Assembly: GCA_030407085.1 (NCBI GenBank)
Contig: CM059582.1
Location: 207,792,001 to 207,856,000 of the forward strand
DNA from: Trichopria drosophilae
Taxonomy: Eukaryota; Arthropoda; Insecta; Hymenoptera; Diapriidae
Direction: 5' to 3'
DNA: 64,000 nt
Shown piece by piece: positions 57,980 to 64,000 of this stretch; the first letter of the stretch is position 1; every line of letters begins with the position of its first letter. A program made the position numbers and the translations under genes. The notes beneath the pieces were generated by a model. That model had not been told where the DNA came from and ran no database searches. It was given only the letters and a program-made list of their open reading frames with translations.

Positions 57980-59034
57980 TTCATGACCGATTGGCCCTCG
58001 AAACAGCTTGGGACGTGATTAATCGAACGGAGGATCCCCTGATGATGCTAGTGCATCAGCATGAAATTCAGGGGAAGGGGGCGTTTTTGCACAACGCGGC
58101 GGAACGAGCGGCGCGAAACCTCTGTCTGGTTTTCAACGTGGGACGTAGTGGTGCACAGGAGGCTGAATCAGTCATCAATCTGTGCCCAGTGCGTCTCAGA
58201 GCTAAGATACGGAAGGAACAACTCCGTATGTTGGAGGGAAGGCATGTCGACAAGCCGTTGCATGGACAATTCTTTCGAAATGTCCAACAACTTGGCTTGT
58301 CGGCAGAGATGACCTTCTCCTTTTTAAGATCAGCCGGCTTGAAATCTGAGACCGAGGGTTTTATCTTCGCATGCCAGGATGGGGTCATCAATACCTTAGC
58401 GTATCGCCAGAACATCTTACACCAGGCGGTACAGAGTACGCTTTGTAGACTGGGTAGATGTCATGCTGAGACACTAATGCATCTTTTGGCAGCATGCCCA
58501 ATATATGCAGTTTCAGCATACATCGAACGTCACAATGCGGCTCTTCGAGTGCTGTATTACCACCTTCGCAGCACTTATGGTATTGATGCAACCCCAGTTT
58601 TGCCGTACGTCCCCACTGATATTGAATCCGTAGTCGGGAATGAGTCGTGCCGAATATACTGGAATTACTCATTCCCGACGAGCAGGCAAATATCAGCCAA
58701 TAAGCCTGACATCGTCCTTGTTGACTTCGATGACAAATCCATCTTCGTCATCGAGTTTTTTGCACCAGCAGAAACAAATATAGTCAGCAAAGAGGACGAA
58801 AAACGGATGAAATATCAGGAACTCCTGTTCGAGATTCGCAAGCTGTATCGAGGGTTCAAAATCAAGCCCGTCGTGCTGATAATTGGAGTGCTGGGAGGAA
58901 TGAGACCAACTTTCCTCCAAAACATCAAAAGCATTCCGGCCTGTCGAGAACATGCAAATTCCATCGCAGGCCGAATGCGGAAAGCAGTGCTGCTGGGATC
59001 TCTCCGTCTACTGAGGTCACACGAGATCCTGTAA
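57980..59034 (+). pseudogene. LINE C-terminus: CCHC knuckle and restriction-like endonuclease
   Basis: Open frame to TAA at 59032-59034. With residue 1 at 57925: a CCHC module C174/C179/H186/C191 (CRLGRCHAETLMHLLAACP), then KPDIVLVDFDDKSIFVIEFF (260-279) with the PD...D...E pattern of the restriction-like (PD-D/ExK) endonuclease, then KRMKYQELLFEI. This order is that of R2/R4/NeSL-group LINEs. The RT is absent. No internal stop, so the copy is young. GC-richer than its surroundings. Confidence 0.75.
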
Positions 59035-59306
59035 CCACTAACCCAATGGTAGAGGGAGTGGTTACAGTTGCAAACAAAATGGCCCGGTGCAGTCTGCAGC
59101 GGAGGAGATGGATATCGGAGCCACTTTTCTGCTGCAGACTGCACACGTGGATTCTGGAGGGCCAAGGGAGTTTTAGTCGGTAAACCTTGCCGTTAACATC
59201 AAAGGTGAGGGAGTCCGACACACGGGGGGTTACACAACATCTTTAACCCCCTATGGTGCTTCATGCATTTCCCCTCTCCGTAAAAAAAAAAAAAAAAAAA
59301 AAAAAA
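57980..59306 (+). mobile_element. 3' end of an RLE-type LINE (R4/R2-group) with poly(A) tail
   Basis: 5'-truncated copy: C-terminal coding part, about 250 bp of 3' UTR, then an A-tract at 59283-59306. The truncated start, somewhere near 57980, is judged from where coding similarity begins. Confidence 0.75.
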
Positions 59307-60230
59307 GAATAGTACTTTTCGATACAAGTGCGAAAAAGTTATTTATTCGCATAAAAAACATTTTTGCACATGTGACGAACAATATTATTTGTTGCAAGTA
59401 TGTGTAAAGTGCGACAAAAAGTCAGAAGTATGTAAAAGAGCATTTTACGCATACTGTAACAAAAAATTGATAAAATGGTGTTTTTGGTATTTTCCTCTTT
59501 TTTATTATGTCCAAGTTGCGGTGCTGATCATAGCAGAAGTGGTTACTCTCTCCGTCTGCGTTTAGTTCAACGAGGGGTACTTATAAAATCAAATTACAAA
59601 ATATTGATAAAAATATTTACAAGAAATATAAAGGAAATTATAATTCAAAATTATTACATATATTACATATATTTGCTTCACAGTTACACAGTTTTCTATT
59701 TTTTTATATTACATATTTACATATCCTCACTTCAAATAATTTTACTTTTTGCGTAATTTCCATTCGTTCATCTCGTCTTTTTTGAAAAAAATCCCGCAAG
59801 CATTACATAAAGTGACAGGTTCTGTAACCTGCTACTCGGTACCCAACTTTAACAAACTTCCTAGCAGCAAAATTTTGCCAAACTCACCGAGCCGGTAGCC
59901 AATAAAATAATAAACATTTTAGTAAAAAAAAAAGTATGTGAAAAACAATCCGCAAAATTTCCCTCTGACCCTGACGTCATATGCGGGACGCGCCTCGGCA
60001 CGCTCGTTAGACTGAGACGCCCGCTGTGAAACTTTCAGGCATGTTCATTCCTATTTACACGCAATTAATCCTTTTCATATTACTTCATTTCCTAATCCTC
60101 GTTGCAAAGACGTCGTTCCTGCAAAAAAATCCTAAAAAAGCCACGAATTTCGCCAAATTAATGGCGCAAAGTTTCCTCGCTTTTTTTGACAGGCCACGCC
60201 CCCATCTTGGAGCGCTCTAGGGACCTTAAT
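59307..60230. other. AT-rich spacer, promoter-like GC patch at its end
   Basis: No gene. At 59965-60025 is a GC-rich patch containing the palindrome tgacgtca (CRE-type). The ORF at 59475-59756 is not supported. Confidence 0.4.
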
Positions 60231-60408
60231 ATGTCGAAACGCAAACAAATTTGCACTACTTGGTTAGAGTCATCGAAAGGCAATTCGATGTTAACTCAGA
60301 AAAGTTACGAAAATGCATCATGTTTCTCACATGTCACTGATACTGCGAGAATAGATGAGGATATAGAAGAAAAGGATTTCAGTGAAAAAAGATGTAGAGG
60401 TCAGTGAT
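60231..60408 (+). CDS. Hypothetical small ORF/possible first exon
   Basis: ATG 60231 reads MSKRKQICTTWLESSKGNSM and continues about 50 residues to a stop. A GT donor candidate (gaggtcagtg, 60397) lies just before the stop. Basic start, then polar and acidic residues; no family recognised. It may belong to a transposon upstream of the 62 kb ORF. Confidence 0.3.
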
Positions 60409-60640
60409 GCTTTGACGAATTTAAATAAAATTCTTGACATTTTATGAGTAAGTCCGATTCTAAAGTGGGAGGATTGTAGGACGGGAGCTGCTAAAATACG
60501 AAAGATCGCTGAAATGAAAACTGCTCTTTTTCAACTCACAGATGAATATTTATTAACGACTCCAATGTTACGTCATACGTAACGGACTTAGATTAGATAT
60601 GTTCAGCAGCGGTGCCCACCGTACCCCGCGAAGCCAAAAT

Positions 60641-60914
60641 GACTGACGAGGTCAAAATCATGCAGTTGGAGCGCCAACTAGCAGCGCTCCAAGCGCCACA
60701 AGACGCACCCGTCCGGATCTACGCGAACTTCGAGGATCCGAACGCAGCGCTGGACGAAGAGAAAGACAAGAACTCGTCCCGGGAGAGGGGTCCCCCGATG
60801 ACAACACCGTCCGGGGTAGTGGAAAAGATCATACCGCGGCCCGATGGACTGCCCGAACATGGGCAGCCGGAGGAGCAGAAGAGCCTGGACGATGCAAAGG
60901 CGAGGAGGGGATAG
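60641..60914 (+). CDS. Hypothetical ORF, Gln/Leu-helical start, hydrophilic
   Basis: ATG 60641 (MTDEVKIMQLERQLAALQAP) to TAG at 60912-60914; 90 residues. A short coiled-coil-like start, then a Pro/Asp/Glu/Arg-rich stretch. GC-rich against the AT-rich background. Possibly the N-terminal part of a gag-like polyprotein; no cysteine knuckle. Not recognised. Confidence 0.35.
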
Positions 60915-60956
60915 AGCCAGATTGGCACCCACCGACAGAGATACGGCCGGAGTAGA

Positions 60957-61210
60957 TTTGGACACCCTTACTATTCAGCTTAAAAATGGCTGAGAAACTG
61001 GCAGAACTTCGACAAGACATGGGAAAGGAGTACAACTGCGGATGCAATCAACGACGACTTTATGCACCAAAACCTCAAACTCTTTTGGACACCCTTACTA
61101 TTCAGCTTAAAAATGGCTAAGAAACTGGCAGAACTTCGACAAGACATGGGAAAGGAGTACAACTGCGGATGCAATCAACGACGACTTTATGCACCAAAAC
61201 CTCAAACTCA
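60957..61210. repeat. Recent tandem duplication, 127 bp x2
   Basis: Two copies starting tttggacacccttactattc at 60957 and 61084, differing by very few bases. 127 is not a multiple of three, so any frame across it shifts. Just downstream ATG 61214 opens MTDAHTCVGCSLPSGARFPG ... CTNC, a zinc-ribbon-like pair of CxxC motifs ending at TAA about 61319. Confidence 0.75.
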
Positions 61211-61302
61211 AGATGACTGACGCCCATACATGTGTAGGTTGCTCTCTACCCTCGGGGGCACGGTTCCCGGGAAGGGTGTTTTGTACAAATTGTCGGGCAC
61301 CT

Positions 61303-61800
61303 CTGATTTTTTTTTTGTAAATGTTAGTTCGAGGATCCAGGAAGTCAGTTCAATAGTTTTTAAAATCGAAAACAAATGCCCCACCCCTTAAAACACCATA
61401 AAACCAATAAAAATTGAAAAAATCAGGTTTTTCATGAAAAAAAATACGTGGTACTTGTATATTGACTAGTACCTTCAATTTTGTTGTTGCAAATGTAGTT
61501 CGGGATGCTAGGAAGTTAGTTCAATCGTTTTTAAAGTCGAAAACAAATGCCCCATCCGTCAAAACAGCATAAATCCAGTAAAAATTGAAAAATATAAGGT
61601 TTTTCGTGAAAAATAATACGTGGTACTTATATATTGGCTACTACCTTCCATTTTTTGTGTAAATAGTAGTTCGGGATGCCAGGAAGTTAGTTCAATTGTT
61701 TTTAAAGTTGAAAACAAATCCACCCGTCAAAACAGTATAAAACCAGTAAAAATGAAAAAATCAGCTTTTGCGTGAAGAAAAAATACACAGTAGTGATATA
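61303..61800. repeat. Tandem repeat, about 171 bp unit, three copies
   Basis: agttcg at 61325, 61497 and 61668, each followed by ggaag.cagttcaat, gttttta, gaaaacaaat, a tcaggtttttc-like block and atacgtggtactt. Copies are diverged by scattered substitutions and short indels. Confidence 0.75.
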
Positions 61801-62044
61801 ATTTTGTGTGTGTCAAAAATCAACTCACGAAGCTTGATTGAAGTTCAATGTAAGGTCCCATTTTATTCCTCACTATTTGTTTCAAGGAAATTTACTTTTT
61901 AGGTTATGACGTTTCTAAGTCAACGTATCATGTATTACTTTTGTACATTTCAGTAAGTACAAGAAGATTTCTATAATAATAGAAGAAGAACTACTTGTGA
62001 ATAGTTTTCATTTTTATCGATAAAATAACTTTCTAAAACTCAAA

Positions 62045-64000
62045 ATGGGAAAAATTGTTAAAGGAAGGAAAAAAAAGAAGGATTTATGCACACATGAAGA
62101 AAATCGTTTGAAGATATGTTTCTTCTGCTTGAGAAAAGTTACTCTTATTTTTGAAATTAAAAATGTTCTTAAGGATAAGATAATTGAATCGTTTCCGAAA
62201 TTTTGCTCTGAAAATGACATATCCGATTGCCGATTTCCAGCTGTTATCTGTTGCAGTTGTAAGAGAAAACTTTACAAAAAACTTGCTGGACAGGAAATTG
62301 AAAACCTTAAAATTCCTGACAAATACAAAGATTTTTCTGCGATTAAGACAATAATCACTAGATCCGCTATTACTCAGGAACCATGTGGTTGTAAATTGTG
62401 CGAAATTCTGTTGAATTATAATATTATTGCTCAAGAGAATTTCTTGTTGAAAAAATCTATGAAGAAAAGTTGTAAAAGTAAGACGGTGATCGAACGTCGA
62501 TGCGCGAAATGTTTTAATTTGATTGGAAGGGGAACAAGACACGATTGTAATTCAAAAAGCAAGAAGAAAAATTTTCAGGAAGCTATCAACGACAAGTTTA
62601 GTGAGAAACAGAAAGATCACTTAGTTATCGATATTTTAAAAGAAAATTTAACTGTCGAAGAGGAGTCAAAACGTTCTAGAAAAAATGTCGAGATGTCTTT
62701 ACGGACAAGACAAGGAAAGGAATCGAAAATTGTTTACAACCCTGTTAACCAATCAAAAACACTTATATCTGCAGAAACGTTAGGTAATATTCAAATTGAA
62801 TTTGGTTTAAGTGACAATCAAACATGTAAGCTTGCTACCACAATTCGTAGAAGTAGTGGAAATCGCAAAAGTATCGAATCGTGTGCTAAAAAAAAGTTAC
62901 AGAAAAAAAGTCATGTACTTGACCATTTTTTTGAAACCAAGGAATTTCATTTTGTACACATCTTAAAAAATAAAGAAACTCCAGTCAAATCAGTAGCAGT
63001 TATTTGTAACAACTTGAAACAATTCGTTGATTTCGTCGCACAAGAACGTGGAATTTCCGACTTTAAAATCAAAATTGGACTCGACGGTGGTGGTTCATTT
63101 TTCAAAGTTTGTTTGTCAATTCAGGCCAATGATCGTGATGCCGATAAAGATAAAAACGCATTAAAAAAATTTTATAAGGATTCAGGTGTGAAACAACTTT
63201 TTTTAATCGCCACGGCTAAAAATATACAGGAGAATTACAAAAACGTTGAAGTATTATGGAAAGAATTGAATATTAACGAATGTTTAGATTTTGTTGCAAC
63301 AGATCTTAAACTTGCTAATATCATAACAGGATTGATGCAGCATTCTTCCGCCCATCCCTGTACGTGGTGTGATCAAAAGTCAGATTCGTTAGATTCATGT
63401 GGTGAGTACCGTACTATTGGCAGTTGCATTGCAAATTATGAACAGTGGTCAAGAGAAGGAAATAAATCTTCTGAAGCTAAATTGTTTAAAAATTGTATAA
63501 ATTATCCACTTTTTTGGAATGAAAACAACGACGACACTCTTATTCTTGATGTCATACCACCACCAGAGCTTCATTTACTATTAGGAGCAGTAAATACCAT
63601 TTTTAATCACATGGCTAAAAATTTCGGTAATATAAGTCTTAATTGGTCTAAATTTTGCTATGTAGAAAAAAACATCACACATGGCAATGCTGCATTTAAT
63701 GGAAACGCTTGTGCCAAGCTTCTTAGCAATGTAAGTTATTTGCGGCAAATCTCACCAATCGACTGTCTAAAATATGTTACAATATTTGATTGCCTCAAAA
63801 AAGTCGTGGATGCATGTTTTTCCCAGCATCTTGATCCAAATTATCAATCATACATTGCAAATTTTAAACAAAGTCTCAAGGATTCCGATATATGTATGAC
63901 TCCAAAATTACATGGAATTATAGAACATGTACCACATTTTTGTCAGCGATACCAAAACGGATTGGGATTTTTCTCAGAGCAGGCTGTGGAATCCTCTCAC
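62045..64000 (+). CDS. RAG1/Transib-like DDE transposase, partial at window edge
   Basis: ATG 62045, 652 codons without a stop up to the last base. N-terminus basic then Cys-rich: C25xxC28, C54, C62, C69-C72 cluster, C114/C116/C119, C153xxC156...H166/C168, likely zinc-binding. Catalytic core candidates: IKIGLDGGGSFFKV (Asp347), FVATDLKLANI (Asp420), HPCTWCDQ (C439xxC442), IPPPELHLLLGAVN (505-517), FNGNACAKLL (551-560), KLHGIIEHVPHF (H623, H628), GFFSEQAVESSH (Glu649). The order D, D, CxxC, NGN, HxxxxH, E and local wording resemble the RAG1 core (CTLCD, NGNFARKL, HxxxxHVP, SEGNESGN). Known role of that family: double-strand DNA breaks at element ends. No frameshift; probably intact. Superfamily (Transib, RAG-like or another CMC-type) cannot be fixed by eye. 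Confidence 0.75.
   Translation, partial: MGKIVKGRKKKKDLCTHEENRLKICFFCLRKVTLIFEIKNVLKDKIIESFPKFCSENDISDCRFPAVICCSCKRKLYKKLAGQEIENLKIPDKYKDFSAIKTIITRSAITQEPCGCKLCEILLNYNIIAQENFLLKKSMKKSCKSKTVIERRCAKCFNLIGRGTRHDCNSKSKKKNFQEAINDKFSEKQKDHLVIDILKENLTVEEESKRSRKNVEMSLRTRQGKESKIVYNPVNQSKTLISAETLGNIQIEFGLSDNQTCKLATTIRRSSGNRKSIESCAKKKLQKKSHVLDHFFETKEFHFVHILKNKETPVKSVAVICNNLKQFVDFVAQERGISDFKIKIGLDGGGSFFKVCLSIQANDRDADKDKNALKKFYKDSGVKQLFLIATAKNIQENYKNVEVLWKELNINECLDFVATDLKLANIITGLMQHSSAHPCTWCDQKSDSLDSCGEYRTIGSCIANYEQWSREGNKSSEAKLFKNCINYPLFWNENNDDTLILDVIPPPELHLLLGAVNTIFNHMAKNFGNISLNWSKFCYVEKNITHGNAAFNGNACAKLLSNVSYLRQISPIDCLKYVTIFDCLKKVVDACFSQHLDPNYQSYIANFKQSLKDSDICMTPKLHGIIEHVPHFCQRYQNGLGFFSEQAVESSH

Noticed and set aside
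62084..62542. 152-codon ORF on the - strand
   Set aside because: Antisense shadow of the long + strand transposase frame.

Overview
The window is eukaryotic and reads as an arthropod, most likely insect, genome. It is strongly AT-rich, it carries one spliced gene with GT-AG introns, and most of the rest is transposable-element sequence: MITEs, foldback elements, Penelope-like elements, LINEs, hAT, CACTA-like and RAG1/Transib-like transposases, and satellite. The order cannot be fixed from sequence alone. No CRISPR array, rRNA, bacterial operon or viral genome is seen.

Host gene (about 7.5-31.7 kb, + strand). Thirteen exons with consistent reading phase encode about 926 residues of coiled coil followed by a lysine-rich tail and a stop at 31710. 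Exon content and order match the C-terminal two thirds of ribosome-binding protein 1 / kinectin (RRBP1, p180), a rough-ER membrane protein. The N-terminal exons, with the membrane anchor, were not found in the first 7.5 kb. The introns are full of repeats: a tRNA-derived SINE and pogo-like MITE (8.4-8.9 kb), a 6.5 kb intron holding a Penelope-like element (12.1-14.4 kb) and several inverted-repeat elements, a 379 bp tandem array (20.6-22.7 kb), and a 3.7 kb near-palindrome (26.6-30.3 kb) in the last intron.

Middle (33-42 kb). This part holds a 2 kb TTAA-flanked element with nested palindromes and tandem units, a foldback element with a second copy at 15.7 kb, a 225 bp pogo-like MITE, and a decayed LINE on the - strand interrupted by a second Penelope-like insertion with 13 bp target duplications.

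Composite element (42.2-53.4 kb). GGGG...CCCC terminal inverted repeats of about 25 bp and a TA duplication delimit 11.2 kb. It is inserted in a roughly 428 bp satellite whose empty sites are present next door (53.4-55.4 kb). Inside are two direct 1 kb copies of an LTR-like block, a GC-rich ORF island, a CACTA-like transposase ORF of 485 codons, and a 1.3 kb hAT element with its own TIRs and a small intron.

Right end (55.5-64 kb). A minisatellite is followed by a MADF-domain exon with a premature stop, near a possible Harbinger end. Next come the 3' end of a LINE with a restriction-like endonuclease and poly(A) tail, tandem duplications, and finally an uninterrupted open frame from 62045 to the window edge (652 codons). 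Its D..D..CxxC..HxxxxH..E layout and local motifs resemble RAG1/Transib-type transposases. This is the most notable item in the window. Every superfamily call here rests on motifs read by eye, not on searches.
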